Shown here: positions 1 to 11,127 of the stretch, piece after piece
How the letters are laid out: each line of letters opens with the position of its first letter
Numbering within the stretch: position 1 is the stretch's first letter
Source of the DNA: Aliiroseovarius subalbicans
GTDB lineage: Bacteria > Pseudomonadota > Alphaproteobacteria > Rhodobacterales > Rhodobacteraceae
NCBI RefSeq assembly: GCF_022678625.1
Contig: NZ_JALBYQ010000004.1
Span: forward strand, 1-64,000
DNA: 64,000 bases
Reading direction: 5' to 3'
Translations under genes and position numbers: made by a program
The notes under the pieces: generated by a model
Told to the model about the DNA's origin: nothing
Database searches by the model: none
The model's input: the letters and a program-made list of their open reading frames with translations, nothing else

Positions 1-1
1 C

Positions 2-73
2 GCCGAATTCGACGAGGCCTGCCGCCAGGTCGAACGCATCGCACAGGTCCGCCTGATGGACCTGTTCGCGTGA
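2..73 (+). CDS. uraD: C-terminal end of a probable OHCU decarboxylase (partial)
   Basis: An open frame enters from the left edge and ends at a TGA that shares one base with the next start codon. Only 23 residues are visible, ending in the pattern E-F-x-x-A-x-x-Q-V-x-x-I-A-x-x-R-L-x-D-L. This resembles the C-terminal helix of 2-oxo-4-hydroxy-4-carboxy-5-ureidoimidazoline decarboxylases, which complete the urate-to-allantoin conversion. The coupling to ureidoglycolate lyase and the downstream urate permease agree with that role. With so little sequence the name is an inference; it could also be the tail of a fused allantoinase/decarboxylase. Confidence 0.5.
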   Translation, partial: AEFDEACRQVERIAQVRLMDLFA

Positions 74-558
74 TGCGCGTTTTGACCCCCCAGCCTCTGA
101 CGGCACAGGCCTTCGCCCCGTACGGCGATGTGATCGAAGCCGCGGGCGACCCGGACCGGATCATCAACGAAGGTCTGTGCGGGCGTTACCATGATCTGGC
201 GCAGCTTGACTTTGCGGGCGGACGTGTGGGCATTTCGATGTTCAATGCCGAGCCGCGCGCGCTGCCCTATGCCTTTTCCCTGGTCGAACGTCACCCGGAG
301 GGCAGTCAGGCGTTCGTGCCCCTGACCCCGGCGCCGTTTCTGGTCATCGTTGCGCCCGACACGGGCGGCACGCCTGGCACGCCGGTCGCCTTTCTGACCG
401 CGCCCGGCCAGGCGATCAACTTTCACCGCGGCACCTGGCACGGGGTTCTGACCCCGTTGGCAGCCCCCGGCCTGTTCGCGGTCGTGGACCGCATCGGGCC
501 TGGTGACAATCTTGAAGAATACCGGTTCGAGGAGGACTTTATCGTCGACCCGGCATGA
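73..558 (+). CDS. allA: Ureidoglycolate lyase
   Basis: The 161-residue product matches the AllA cupin family in length and character. This enzyme splits ureidoglycolate into glyoxylate and urea in the cytoplasm, the last step of allantoin breakdown. Recognisable family features are the N-terminal A-F-A-P-Y-G-D-V, a mid-protein histidine-containing stretch ending RYHDL, and the C-terminal F-H-R-G-T-W-H-G segment carrying cupin histidines. I chose the ATG at 73, which overlaps the preceding stop (TGATG) and implies translational coupling; a GTG one codon earlier is possible. The urate permease follows after 58 bases, and allE, the enzyme one step earlier, lies nearby on the other strand. Confidence 0.9.
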   Translation: MRVLTPQPLTAQAFAPYGDVIEAAGDPDRIINEGLCGRYHDLAQLDFAGGRVGISMFNAEPRALPYAFSLVERHPEGSQAFVPLTPAPFLVIVAPDTGGTPGTPVAFLTAPGQAINFHRGTWHGVLTPLAAPGLFAVVDRIGPGDNLEEYRFEEDFIVDPA

Positions 559-616
559 CAGACCCGGCGCCAAGACCGGACTGTGCCCAAGGACAGTGAA
601 CAGGGAGGAGACCCAT

Positions 617-2056
617 ATGTCCAATTCATCCATCGGGACGCCAGAACAGTTGCGCGACCCCAATTACACACCCCCACTTGCCAAGGCGATTCCGCTGGGC
701 ATCCAGCATGTGCTGGCCATGTTCGTGTCGAACGTGACGCCAGCGATCATCGTCGCCGGGGCCGCGGGCTTCGGCTTTGGCTCAAACAGCCCGGATTTCC
801 CCGAGCTTCTGTATCTGATCCAGATGTCGATGCTGTTTGCCGGGATCGCCACGCTGCTGCAAACGATGGGTCCCGGGCCGGTCGGGGCGAAACTGCCGAT
901 CGTTCAGGGCACCTCGTTCGCTTTCATCCCGATCATGATCCCGCTGGTCGCGGGCAAAGGTGTTGATGCCCTGGCCGCCCTGTTTGGCGGCGTCATCATC
1001 GGCGGCATTGTCCACGCGATCCTGGGCACGTTCATCGGCAAGATCCGCTTTGCCTTGCCGCCACTGGTCACTGGCCTGGTGGTGATGATGATCGGCCTTG
1101 CTCTGGTCAAGGTCGGGATCCAATACGCCGCTGGCGGTGTGCCCGCGATCGGCACGCCGGAATACGGCAGCCTGGGCAACTGGATCATGGCGCTGATCGT
1201 CATCTTCGTGACGCTGGGCCTGAAGTTCTTCACCAAGGGCATGTTGTCGATCTCGGCGGTCCTGCTGGGTCTGATCGTCGGCTACCTCTATGCGTTGTTC
1301 TTCACCGACGCCGTATCGGCGGCCTCAATCGCTGGCAGCTGGGGCAAAGCCTCGGCCTTCGCGCTGCCGATGCCGTTCAAATACGGGTTCGAGTTCAGCT
1401 TGGCCGCCGTCATCGGCTTTTCCCTGATGGCCTTTGTGTCCGCTGTGGAAACCGTGGGCGACGTGTCGGGCATCGCCAAGGGCGGCGCCGGGCGCGAAGC
1501 CACGGATGACGAGATCCGCGGCGCGACCTATGCCGACGGGATCGGCTCGGCGGTGGCCGGGCTGTTCGGCGGTTTCCCGAACACCTCGTTCAGCCAGAAC
1601 GTGGGCCTGATCGCCATGACCGGCGTGATGAGCCGCCACGTGGTGACCATCGGCGCGATCTTCCTGATCGTCTGTGGCCTGATCCCCAAGGTCGGCGCGG
1701 TGATCCGCACGATCCCGATCGAAGTGCTGGGCGGCGGTGTCATCGTCATGTTCGGCATGGTGGTCGCGGCGGGCATCTCGATGCTGTCCGACGTGAACTG
1801 GAACCGGCGCAACATGGTGATCTTCGCGATCGCCCTGTCGATCGGTCTGGGCCTTCAGCTTGAGCCCGGCGCGGTGCAATACCTGCCCAGCTCGGCCAAG
1901 GTGCTGATGACTTCGGGCATCCTGCCCGCAGCCTTCATCGCCATCGTGCTGAACCTGATCCTGCCGGCGCATCTTGCCGATGCGGCGACCGAGGAAGTCT
2001 CGGGCGGCATGGCGGGACATGGGAAAGGGTCCATCCCGCACGACGACCACGTCTGA
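617..2056 (+). CDS. NCS2-family urate/xanthine permease
   Basis: A 479-residue membrane protein of the nucleobase:cation symporter 2 family, rich in hydrophobic segments (about 12-14 expected). The family signature appears as QNVGLIAMTGVMSR near residue 330, preceded by FGGFPNTSFS. The Gln-Asn-x-Gly form is typical of urate and xanthine carriers (UacT, PucJ type), whereas uracil carriers usually have Glu-Asn-x-Gly. The start at 617 is set by a GGGAGGAG ribosome site 8 bases upstream. Its position after the ureide genes supports urate, xanthine or possibly allantoin uptake; the exact substrate cannot be read from sequence. Confidence 0.88.
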   Translation: MSNSSIGTPEQLRDPNYTPPLAKAIPLGIQHVLAMFVSNVTPAIIVAGAAGFGFGSNSPDFPELLYLIQMSMLFAGIATLLQTMGPGPVGAKLPIVQGTSFAFIPIMIPLVAGKGVDALAALFGGVIIGGIVHAILGTFIGKIRFALPPLVTGLVVMMIGLALVKVGIQYAAGGVPAIGTPEYGSLGNWIMALIVIFVTLGLKFFTKGMLSISAVLLGLIVGYLYALFFTDAVSAASIAGSWGKASAFALPMPFKYGFEFSLAAVIGFSLMAFVSAVETVGDVSGIAKGGAGREATDDEIRGATYADGIGSAVAGLFGGFPNTSFSQNVGLIAMTGVMSRHVVTIGAIFLIVCGLIPKVGAVIRTIPIEVLGGGVIVMFGMVVAAGISMLSDVNWNRRNMVIFAIALSIGLGLQLEPGAVQYLPSSAKVLMTSGILPAAFIAIVLNLILPAHLADAATEEVSGGMAGHGKGSIPHDDHV

Positions 2057-2062
2057 AACGAA

Positions 2063-2095
2063 AGCCCCCGGCGCCTGTCATGGGCGCCGGGGGCT
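2063..2095. terminator. Strong hairpin between converging permease and allE
   Basis: A perfect 13-bp stem (AGCCCCCGGCGCC with its complement) closes a 7-base loop directly after the permease stop and ahead of the allE stop. It is followed by a short T-containing stretch on the plus strand. It probably ends transcription from both directions. Confidence 0.8.
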
Positions 2096-2115
2096 CATCT
2101 TTCGCAGATGCCAGA

Positions 2116-2943
2116 TCAGCCCAGTGGGCGCATCGGCATGTGCCGGTTCACATCCTTGTAAAGCAGATAGCGAAACCGCCCCGGCCCGCCAGCATAACAG
2201 GCCTGCGGGCAGAAGGCGCGCAGCCACATGTAGTCGCCCGCCTCGACTTCGACCCAATCCTGGTTCAGGCGATAGACCGCCTTGCCCTCCAGCACGTAAA
2301 GCCCGTGTTCCATCACGTGGGTTTCCGCGAAAGGAATGACCCCGCCGGGTTCGAAGGTGACGATGGTAACATGCATGTCATGACGCAGATCGGCCGGGTC
2401 CACGAAACGTGTCGTGGCCCATTTCCCATCGGTGTCCGGCATCACGGTTGGCGCGATGTCGTTTTCATTCAGGATCAGAACATCGGGGGCGTCCAGCCCG
2501 TCAACGGCGACATAGGCCTTGCGGATCCAGTGAAACCGCAGGGTGTCCGTCCCGGTGTTGCGCAAGGTCCAGGCGGTGTCATGCGGCAGGTAGGCATAGC
2601 CACCCGGCGTCAGCTCATGCACATCGCCGTCCACCCCCAGGGTCGCGGTGCCTTCGACCACGAACAACACGCCCTGCACGCCGGGATCGGTTTCAGGTCG
2701 CTCTGATCCACCGCCCGGAGCCACCTCCATGATGTATTGCGAAAACGTCTCGGCAAAACCCGACAAAGGGCGCGACAGAACCCAAAGGCGGGTGTCGTCC
2801 CAGAAGGGCAGGAAACTGGTCACGATATCGCGCATCGTGCCTTTCGGAATGACTGCATAGGCGTCGGTGAACATGGCCCGGTCGGTCAGCAGTTGTTCCT
2901 GACCGGGGTGGCCTCCGTGCGGGGCGAAATATTTTGCGGTCAT
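2116..2943 (-). CDS. allE: (S)-ureidoglycine aminohydrolase (bicupin)
   Basis: A 275-residue two-cupin protein of the AllE/YlbA family, which removes ammonia from (S)-ureidoglycine to give ureidoglycolate, the substrate of AllA. The C-terminal cupin shows the metal-site pattern E-T-H-V-M-E-H followed about 35 residues later by C-P-Q-A, matching the Glu/His/His/Gln manganese ligands known for the E. coli enzyme. The start at 2943 was chosen over an upstream in-frame ATG because AGGAG lies 6-10 bases before it and the protein then begins MTAKYFAPHGG, as in relatives. Often annotated as bifunctional allantoicase/aminohydrolase. It is followed on the same strand by glcB upstream of it. Confidence 0.9.
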   Translation of the reverse strand: MTAKYFAPHGGHPGQEQLLTDRAMFTDAYAVIPKGTMRDIVTSFLPFWDDTRLWVLSRPLSGFAETFSQYIMEVAPGGGSERPETDPGVQGVLFVVEGTATLGVDGDVHELTPGGYAYLPHDTAWTLRNTGTDTLRFHWIRKAYVAVDGLDAPDVLILNENDIAPTVMPDTDGKWATTRFVDPADLRHDMHVTIVTFEPGGVIPFAETHVMEHGLYVLEGKAVYRLNQDWVEVEAGDYMWLRAFCPQACYAGGPGRFRYLLYKDVNRHMPMRPLG

Positions 2944-3056
2944 CAAGGCTCCTGACTGTCGAATGCGTTTTACCAAGTATGTGACGGAACCCCGCGCTCA
3001 ACCACCCGCCACGGGTCTATAACTCTCTTCGGATATTTTTGAAATTGGCGCGGAGG

Positions 3057-3083
3057 GACCTGCCGGACAGCACCCGGCAGGTC
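3057..3083 (-). terminator. Hairpin downstream of glcB
   Basis: A perfect 10-bp stem (GACCTGCCGG and complement) with a 7-base loop lies 16 bases past the glcB stop on the minus strand. The following sequence is AT-rich but has no clean U-tract, so its strength as an intrinsic terminator is uncertain. Confidence 0.5.
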
Positions 3084-3098
3084 GTGTCCTGTGTCGTC

Positions 3099-5264
3099 CT
3101 AGCCCTGCGCCTTCAGTTCAAGCCGCCGGCGATGCAGGACCGGTTCGGTATACCCCGAAGGCTGTTCGCGCCCCAGGAACACCAGATCGCAGGCCGCTTT
3201 GAAGGCAATGCCATCATAGCCGGGCGCCATTGGCGCATAGGTTGGATCCGCCGCATTCTGCCGGTCAACCACGGCCGCCATCCGCTTCATGATCTCCATC
3301 ACCTCATCGTGCGAGACGACGTCGTGGTGCAGCCAGTTCGCAACGTGCTGGGCCGAAATGCGGCAGGTGGCGCGGTCTTCCATCAGGCCCACATCGTTGA
3401 TGTCTGGCACTTTCGAGCACCCGATCCCCTGGTCGATCCAGCGCACGACATAGCCCAGGATGCCTTGGGCGTTGTTTTCAACCTCGGCGACGATCTGGTC
3501 TTTGGTCCACTTGCGATAGGCCGCCAGCGGGATATCCAAAAGCGCGTCGACATAGGCCCGGCGCCCGCCCTTTGCCAGGCTCGCCTGAACCGCCAGCACG
3601 TCGACCTTGTGGTAATGCGTGGCATGCAACGTTGCGGCCGTCGGGCTGGGCACCCAGGCGCAATTCGCGCCCGCGCGCGGGTGCTCGATCTTCTGCTCAA
3701 GCATCGCCCCCATCTTGTCGGGGACCGCCCACATGCCCTTGCCGATCTGCGCCTTACCGGACAGGCCACATTCCAGGCCGATATCCACGTTCTGGTTTTC
3801 ATAGGCCAGTATCCAGCTTTTGCGCTTGATGAAATCCTTACGGCTGAACGGGCCGGCCTCCATCGAGGTGTGGATTTCATCGCCGGTCCGGTCCAGGAAC
3901 CCGGTGTTGATGAAACACACCCTGTGTTTGGCGGCACGGATGCAGGATTTGAGGTTCACGGACGTGCGGCGTTCCTCGTCCATGATCCCCAGCTTCACGG
4001 TGTATTGTGGCAAGCCCAGAACCTGCTCGACTCGTGTGAAAATGGCGTCGGCAAAGGCGACCTCTTCCGGCCCGTGCATCTTGGGTTTCACCACGTAAAC
4101 AGAGCCGGTCGTTGAATTGCGCGGGCCAGTGTCACGCTTCAGATCCTGCATCGCGATCAGCGTGGTGATCATCGCATCCATCAGGCCCTCGAACACCTCA
4201 TTGCCGTCCGCATCGTGGATCGCGGGGTTGGTCATGAGGTGACCGACATTGCGCACCAGCAAAAGCGCGCGCCCCTTCAGTGTCAGGGTTCCGCCTTGCG
4301 GGGCGCTGAAGTCGCGGTCGGAATGCAGGCGCCGTGTCATCTCCTTGCCGCCCTTTGTGAAGGTCTCACTCAGGTCGCCGCGCATCAGGCCCAGCCAGTT
4401 GCGATAGGCCAGGATCTTGTCCTCGGCATCGACGCAGGCAACCGAATCTTCGCAGTCGACGATTGCCGACAACGCGCTTTCCATCCGGACATCGGCAAGG
4501 TTCGACGGGCTTTGCTGGCCGATCGGGTGGGACGGGTCGAAAACCAACTCGACGTGCAGCCCGTGGTTGCGCAGAAGGATCGATGTTGGCTGCGCGCTGT
4601 CTCCGGTGAAGCCGACAAACTTCGCCGGGTCCACCAAGGGGGATCCGTCACCCATCAGCGCGCCGCCTTCGACACGGTAACAGGTCGCCTTGCCGTGGCT
4701 GGTGGCGGTCAAAGGAAACACTTCGTCCAGAAAGACCGCAGCACGCGCTACAACGCGTGCCCCACGTCCGTTGTCGAAAGGTCCGGCGGGGGCTGCGCTT
4801 CCCATCGCGTCGGTGCCATACAGCCCGTCATAAAGACTGCCCCAGCGCGCATTGGCGGCGTTCAGGACGAACCGCGCGTTGGTGGAGGGCACGACAAGCT
4901 GTGGGCCTGGAATTTGCGCCACCTCGGGGTCGACATTGCTGGTTTCAATCGAGAAATCGTCGCCCTCTGGGACCAGATACCCGATCTTTTCAAGGAAGGC
5001 CTTATAGGCGTCGCGGTCATGCGGCGCGCCCCGGTTTTCGATGTGCCAGGCGTCGATCTGATCTTGCAGCGTTTCCCGCTTGGCCAGCAGGTCGCGGTTT
5101 TCCTGGGTGAATTCCTGCACCAATCCGGCAAATCCGGCCCAGAACTGCACTGCGTCGATGCCTGTGCCGGTCAGCGCCTCGTCTTCAATGAAGCGGGCTA
5201 GGTCCGCGTTGACGGACAGGCCTGACCGGTCGACGGTTTCTGTGTGGTTGGGTTGCTGCTGCAT
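3099..5264 (-). CDS. glcB: Malate synthase G
   Basis: A 721-residue protein of normal length for monomeric malate synthase G, which condenses glyoxylate and acetyl-CoA to malate. Family landmarks are [14 protein letters not shown] (with the glyoxylate-binding arginine), [28 protein letters not shown], and near the C-terminus GCSKVPDIN followed by MEDRATCR, which holds the catalytic aspartate. The start has an AGAAGGA ribosome site. It lies between ureide genes whose end product is glyoxylate, so it is well placed to assimilate that carbon; it also serves general C2 and glycolate metabolism. Confidence 0.96.
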   Translation of the reverse strand: MQQQPNHTETVDRSGLSVNADLARFIEDEALTGTGIDAVQFWAGFAGLVQEFTQENRDLLAKRETLQDQIDAWHIENRGAPHDRDAYKAFLEKIGYLVPEGDDFSIETSNVDPEVAQIPGPQLVVPSTNARFVLNAANARWGSLYDGLYGTDAMGSAAPAGPFDNGRGARVVARAAVFLDEVFPLTATSHGKATCYRVEGGALMGDGSPLVDPAKFVGFTGDSAQPTSILLRNHGLHVELVFDPSHPIGQQSPSNLADVRMESALSAIVDCEDSVACVDAEDKILAYRNWLGLMRGDLSETFTKGGKEMTRRLHSDRDFSAPQGGTLTLKGRALLLVRNVGHLMTNPAIHDADGNEVFEGLMDAMITTLIAMQDLKRDTGPRNSTTGSVYVVKPKMHGPEEVAFADAIFTRVEQVLGLPQYTVKLGIMDEERRTSVNLKSCIRAAKHRVCFINTGFLDRTGDEIHTSMEAGPFSRKDFIKRKSWILAYENQNVDIGLECGLSGKAQIGKGMWAVPDKMGAMLEQKIEHPRAGANCAWVPSPTAATLHATHYHKVDVLAVQASLAKGGRRAYVDALLDIPLAAYRKWTKDQIVAEVENNAQGILGYVVRWIDQGIGCSKVPDINDVGLMEDRATCRISAQHVANWLHHDVVSHDEVMEIMKRMAAVVDRQNAADPTYAPMAPGYDGIAFKAACDLVFLGREQPSGYTEPVLHRRRLELKAQG

Positions 5265-5312
5265 GACCTTATCCTTCTAAATGCCAAGTGACGCCGCCGG
5301 CTTCAGGCGTGC

Positions 5313-5328
5313 TGTGCACCTTTGCACA
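5313..5328. promoter_or_regulatory. Inverted repeat upstream of glcB
   Basis: TGTGCA-CCTT-TGCACA is a perfect 6-bp dyad centred about 56 bases before the glcB start codon, in the 270-base gap between glcB and the enolase-superfamily gene. The spacing fits an operator for glcB. No specific regulator can be named, and a dyad of this size may arise by chance. Confidence 0.35.
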
Positions 5329-5534
5329 CAGTGGGTTCCTGCCCCCTTTTACGGCATCGCGCGCCTCTGGGTCACTGGGAAAAGACCCCGTATTATACCA
5401 TCCCACCAGTAGCTGTTTCACGATTTTCGCGAAGGACGGGGAAATCCGCAGGGTTGGACGCGCGCAGCATCGCTTGACCGGGGCTGTTCCCGGGTCCGGT
5501 TCTGCACCGCCGTCGCAACATCAGCGATGACGGG

Positions 5535-6784
5535 TCAGGCGGGATCGTCGTCCACCGCCCGCGCAGGCGCGCCGCCTTCGAACGCGTTCCCGTCGACATA
5601 GTTGCAGGGCTCTTCCTGCATCTCAAGATGCAGGCCGGTGCCGTCATAGGGATGCGCGCGGGCCAGGTCTTCGTCGACCTCGATGCCCAGCCCCGGCGCG
5701 GTGGGGGCGTGGATGAAACCGTCCTCCCAGGTGATCGAGTTCTTGATCAGCGCCAGGTGGAAATCACCGCCCTGCTGGATCGTTTCCGCCATCAACAGGT
5801 TCGGAATGTTGGCCGCCAGCTGGATGTTGGCCGCCCATTCGATCGGGCCGGCATAGAGATGCGGCGCGACCTGGGCGTTATAGACCTCGGCCATCGCCGC
5901 GATCTTCTTGGTTTCCAGAATGCCGCCCGAGCGCCCCAGCGCGGGTTGCAGGATTGTCGCAGCCCCTTGTCGCAGGATCGGTGCGAACTCGGCCTTTGTG
6001 GTCAGGCGTTCGCCGGTGGCCACGGGGATCGACGTGGCGCGTGCGACCTTGGCCATCTCGGCTACATTGTCGGGCGGCACGGGTTCTTCGAACCACAGCG
6101 GTGAATAGGGCTCCAACGCCTTGGCCAGACGGATCGCGCCGCCGGTTGAGAACTGCCCGTGAGTGCCAAAGAGCAGGTCAGCGCGGTCGCCCACCGCCTC
6201 GCGGATCGCCTTGCAAAAGGCAACCGAGCTGCTGATGTCGGACATCGCAGGCATGTGCCCACCGCGCAGGGTGTAAGGCCCTGCCGGGTCGAATTTCACC
6301 GCCGTGAAGCCGTCCGCAACCATCTGCGCCGCACATTCGGCGGCCATGTCGGGCGAGGCCCAGAATTCGCCCATATCGTGATGCGCCAGCGGATACAGGT
6401 AGGTATAGGAGCGGATGCGTTCGTTCATCACGCCCCCCATCAGCGCATAGACCGGCCGGTCATGCGCTTTGCCCAGAATGTCCCAACACGCAATCTCAAG
6501 GCCGGAAAAAGCGCCCATCACGCTCAAATCAGGCCGTTGCGTGAAGCCCGAGGAATAGGCGCGGCGGAACATCATCTCGATGTTCTCCGGGTTCTCGCCT
6601 TGCATGTGCCGTTCAAACACATCGGTGATCACCGCGCGCATCGCATCTGGGCCGACCGAGGCCGCATAGACCTCGCCCCACCCGACGACCCCGTTGTCGG
6701 TGGTGAGCTTCACGAAGATCCAGTATCGCCCACCCCAGCCGGGCGCGGGGGGGGCTGTCACGATGATGTCGAGGTCTTGCAGTT

Positions 6785-6788
<4 letters not shown>
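5535..6788 (-). CDS. Enolase-superfamily (mandelate racemase/muconate lactonizing type) enzyme
   Basis: A 417-residue protein with the enolase-superfamily layout: N-terminal capping domain, then a barrel with VKFD near residue 165, FEEPVPPD (Glu235), TGERL (Glu260) and APHLYAGPIE (His310). It most resembles the acid-sugar dehydratase branch. Odd point: the region that normally supplies the first metal-ligand aspartate reads LFGTHGQF, so glycine appears to occupy the usual Asp position two residues before His210. The start ATG overlaps the tmpB stop (ATGA), making it the last gene of the long minus-strand block. The substrate is unknown; dehydration or isomerisation of a hydroxy acid is the likely chemistry. 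Confidence 0.8.
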
Positions 6789-8466
<1,678 letters not shown>

Positions 8467-9561
8467 TTACTCCTTGTCGAACAGAATGACGTTGCGCCGG
8501 GCGGCGCCGGATTTGGTGTCCTCTATCGCGTCGTTGATCTGGTCCAACGTCCAGCGCCCCGACACCAGTTCATCCAGCTTCAGCCGCCCCTGTTCATACA
8601 GGTCCACCATCCACGGGATGTCGCGGCTGATCACCACGTCGCCCATTTTTGATCCGACCATGCCCTGGCCAAGGGCGGCCAGGATCACGGGCTCATAGGT
8701 GGACATGTCGCCCGAATGGGGCATGCCGACCATGATGACTTTGCCACCGGGCGCAAGGTAGCGTGGGGCGGCGTCATAAGCCGGGATCGCGCCCACAGTG
8801 ACCAAAACCACGTCCGCGCCGCGCCCATCCGTGGCCTTGCGCACGGCCTTCCACGGCGCCTTTTCGGTGCCCAAAACGCCATGGGTCGCACCGAAATCCA
8901 TCGCGGCGTCCAGCTTGTCCTCGCTCATGTCCACGGCGATGATACGGCTGGCGCCCGCGATGCGCGCGCCCTGGATCGCGTTCAGACCGACGCCGCCCGC
9001 GCCGATCACCACGACCGTCTGACCGGGCCGGATCGCGGCCGAGTTCACCACCGCGCCGACCCCGGTGATCACACCACAGGCCAGCAGGGACGCCGAATCC
9101 ATCGGGATACCCTCGGGCAGTTTCACCACCTGGCTTTGCTCCACCACGACCTTTTCAGCGAAGGCACCGCAGGCCATCGCCTGATGCAGCTTGCCGCCCT
9201 CGACCGTGGTGATCGGGCCATGATCGCCGTCATAGGGCGTTTCGCAGGTGACCGGGCTGCCCGACGCGCAGGACGGACAGCTTTGGCATGACCGGATCAG
9301 GGTCACCACCACCGGATCGCCGACACTCAACCCGCGCGTGTGGTCGCCCACCGCGCTGATCCGCCCGGCGGCCTCGTGGCCATAAACCGCAGGCAGGGAT
9401 CCGCCCCAGGCGCCATCGGCAAAGGAAATATCGCTGTGGCAAATCGCAACCGCCTCAAGCGTGACTTCGACTTCGCTTCCCTTGGGCGCGCGGATCGAAA
9501 TCTCTTCGATCTGCAAAGGCTTGCCAAACTCGTGGCAAACGGCGGCTTTGATCTTTTGCAT
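8467..9561 (-). CDS. Zinc-dependent alcohol dehydrogenase (MDR superfamily)
   Basis: A 364-residue medium-chain dehydrogenase. Catalytic zinc ligands are Cys41 (AICHSD) and His62-Glu63 (YGHEA). The structural zinc site is complete with Cys92, Cys95, Cys98 and Cys106. The nucleotide fold shows VIGAGGVG and an acidic residue in IAVDMSE, favouring NAD(H). The start ATG at 9561 gives the family-typical MQKIKAAVCHEFGKP; longer upstream reading runs into the neighbouring hydrolase. Only 3 bases separate its stop from the tmpA start. The TmpA-TmpB route to glycine betaine does not need an alcohol dehydrogenase, so it may act on another substrate of the block. Confidence 0.88.
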   Translation of the reverse strand: MQKIKAAVCHEFGKPLQIEEISIRAPKGSEVEVTLEAVAICHSDISFADGAWGGSLPAVYGHEAAGRISAVGDHTRGLSVGDPVVVTLIRSCQSCPSCASGSPVTCETPYDGDHGPITTVEGGKLHQAMACGAFAEKVVVEQSQVVKLPEGIPMDSASLLACGVITGVGAVVNSAAIRPGQTVVVIGAGGVGLNAIQGARIAGASRIIAVDMSEDKLDAAMDFGATHGVLGTEKAPWKAVRKATDGRGADVVLVTVGAIPAYDAAPRYLAPGGKVIMVGMPHSGDMSTYEPVILAALGQGMVGSKMGDVVISRDIPWMVDLYEQGRLKLDELVSGRWTLDQINDAIEDTKSGAARRNVILFDKE

Positions 9562-9643
9562 GGATGTCCCCGTGTTCGTTTCGCCCAGATTGCGAGGGGT
9601 GGTTTCGACCTGCAAGCGGAAAATCGACAACGGGGCGTCGTGT

Positions 9644-10333
9644 TCAGGCGATGCGGGCCAACAGCGCGGCCAATCCGGCGGGATCGGCAAAGAACGGGGA
9701 ATGCCCGGTGGATAGGTCAAAGCGTTCGTCGCACCCTTCGCTCATCACCGTCTGATAGGCCGGGGGAATCGTCTGATCCTTCGTGCAGCGGATATAGCTG
9801 CGCGGCACATCCGGTGTGCCACCGACCGGGGTCAGAGATGGTTTCGCAGGCTCGGCGCACAGCTGCGCGCGGGCATAATCCACCACCTCCGGCGGGCAAT
9901 CCTGATACAGCTTTTCCCGCACCAGCGCGGGTTTGAAGGAAAAGCTTTGGCGGTCCGGCGCGGTGTCGAACGCGTCTGCCAAGGGCTGTTCGGGCCAGGC
10001 GCGGCGCATGTCGACAAGGCTTTTCCCCGGCGCGGGCACATAGGCACAGAGATAGATCAGGCGGCGGACCTTCTCGGGCGCAAGCCACGCGGCCTGCGTG
10101 ATCGGGAACCCGCCCATCGAATGCCCGACCAGTGTCACGGGCGTGTCGATCGCACCCAAAATGGCCTGGGCATAGCTGTCCAGTGTCGCGTCCCCGATTG
10201 GGGTCTGGTCCTGCCCGTGGGCGGGCAGATCGATGGCGCGGGCGGTGTGACCGCACGCCTCAAGTGCCGGGATAAGGTCGCGAAAGCACCACGCGCCGTG
10301 GCCGGTGCCGTGGACAAGGAGAAATTCAGACAT
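9644..10333 (-). CDS. Alpha/beta hydrolase (esterase/hydroxynitrile lyase-like)
   Basis: A 229-residue single-domain hydrolase starting directly with the oxyanion-hole segment FLLVHGTGHGAW, typical of the plant MES/HNL-like branch also found in bacteria. The nucleophile is Ser in GHSMGG, the acid Asp in RCTKDQTIP, and the base His in LSTGHSPFF. It overlaps the next upstream gene by 8 bases (10326-10333), consistent with coupled translation. It probably hydrolyses an ester or related bond; the substrate is not predictable. Confidence 0.85.
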   Translation of the reverse strand: MSEFLLVHGTGHGAWCFRDLIPALEACGHTARAIDLPAHGQDQTPIGDATLDSYAQAILGAIDTPVTLVGHSMGGFPITQAAWLAPEKVRRLIYLCAYVPAPGKSLVDMRRAWPEQPLADAFDTAPDRQSFSFKPALVREKLYQDCPPEVVDYARAQLCAEPAKPSLTPVGGTPDVPRSYIRCTKDQTIPPAYQTVMSEGCDERFDLSTGHSPFFADPAGLAALLARIA

Positions 10334-11126
10334 GGCCGATGCCGCGCAGAAAAGTGGTCAGCAGTGCGGCGTATTCTGCGGGCTTTTCCACCGGCGCCAT
10401 GTGAGCGCAGCCGCGCATCAGCTCAAACCGCGCGCCGGGGATCAGCCCTGCGGTTTCGCGCACCAGGTCGGCGGGGGTTGAGCCATCTTCGCTGCCCGCA
10501 ATGGCCAGCGTCGGCAGGGTCAGCCGCGCGGTGCTGTCATAAAGGTCTGTTTCCGCAATCGCGGCGCAGCAACCCAAGTAGCCCTCAAGCGGCGTGGCGC
10601 GCAGGCGGGTGCGCGCGGTCTCGATCATTTCGGGTTGGTCGCGATGGCTGGCGCGGGAAAACCAGCGCTCCATGTTGGGCTCTACAACGGCCTCGATCCC
10701 GCCCGCGCGGATCGCGTCGATCCGGTCCTGCCAGATCGCCGGGGTGCCGATTTTGGCGGCGGTGTTCGACAGGACCATGGCGCGCACCAGGTCCAGTCGC
10801 TCGGCGGCCAGCCCCTGCGCGATCATGCCACCAATTGAAAGCCCGACGAAGACGCAATCCTTCACCGCCAGCCGGTCCAGCAGCCGCGCGGCATCTGCCA
10901 CCAGGTCGCCCATGTAATACGGCCCTTCGGGGCAGGGGCTGGCGCCGTGGCCGCGCATGTCCATGCGGATCACCCGCAGGCCATCGGGCAGGTGCGGCAT
11001 GATCCCGTCCCAGATGCGCAAGTTTGCCCCCAAGGCATGCGCCAGTACCAGCACAGGGTCATCTGTCGGGCCGGTTTCTTCGTGGTGCAGGGTCAGGGTG
11101 CCGAAATCAGGCGGGGCGTCGTGCAT
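10326..11126 (-). CDS. Alpha/beta hydrolase, 3-oxoadipate enol-lactonase-like
   Basis: A 266-residue hydrolase resembling PcaD: HALGANLRIWD near the N-terminus, DMRGHGAS, nucleophile in GLSIGGMIAQ, acid in GSEDGSTP and base in GCAHMAPVEKP. PcaD opens 3-oxoadipate enol-lactone in aromatic degradation, but no other beta-ketoadipate gene is present here, so the real substrate may be a different lactone or ester. Its start is 1 base after the stop of the EEP-family gene, and its end overlaps the next hydrolase. Confidence 0.82.
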   Translation of the reverse strand: MHDAPPDFGTLTLHHEETGPTDDPVLVLAHALGANLRIWDGIMPHLPDGLRVIRMDMRGHGASPCPEGPYYMGDLVADAARLLDRLAVKDCVFVGLSIGGMIAQGLAAERLDLVRAMVLSNTAAKIGTPAIWQDRIDAIRAGGIEAVVEPNMERWFSRASHRDQPEMIETARTRLRATPLEGYLGCCAAIAETDLYDSTARLTLPTLAIAGSEDGSTPADLVRETAGLIPGARFELMRGCAHMAPVEKPAEYAALLTTFLRGIGHV

Positions 11127-11127
11127 G

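Noticed and set aside
3039-4115. Long plus-strand open frame antisense to glcB
   Set aside because: It is the GC-rich complement of malate synthase G, has no ribosome site and no family-like sequence. Similar long shadows opposite metK, rpsA, miaB and trpB were dismissed for the same reason.
5288-5530. 80-codon frame between glcB and the enolase-superfamily gene
   Set aside because: No ribosome site, low-complexity composition, and it covers the probable glcB promoter.
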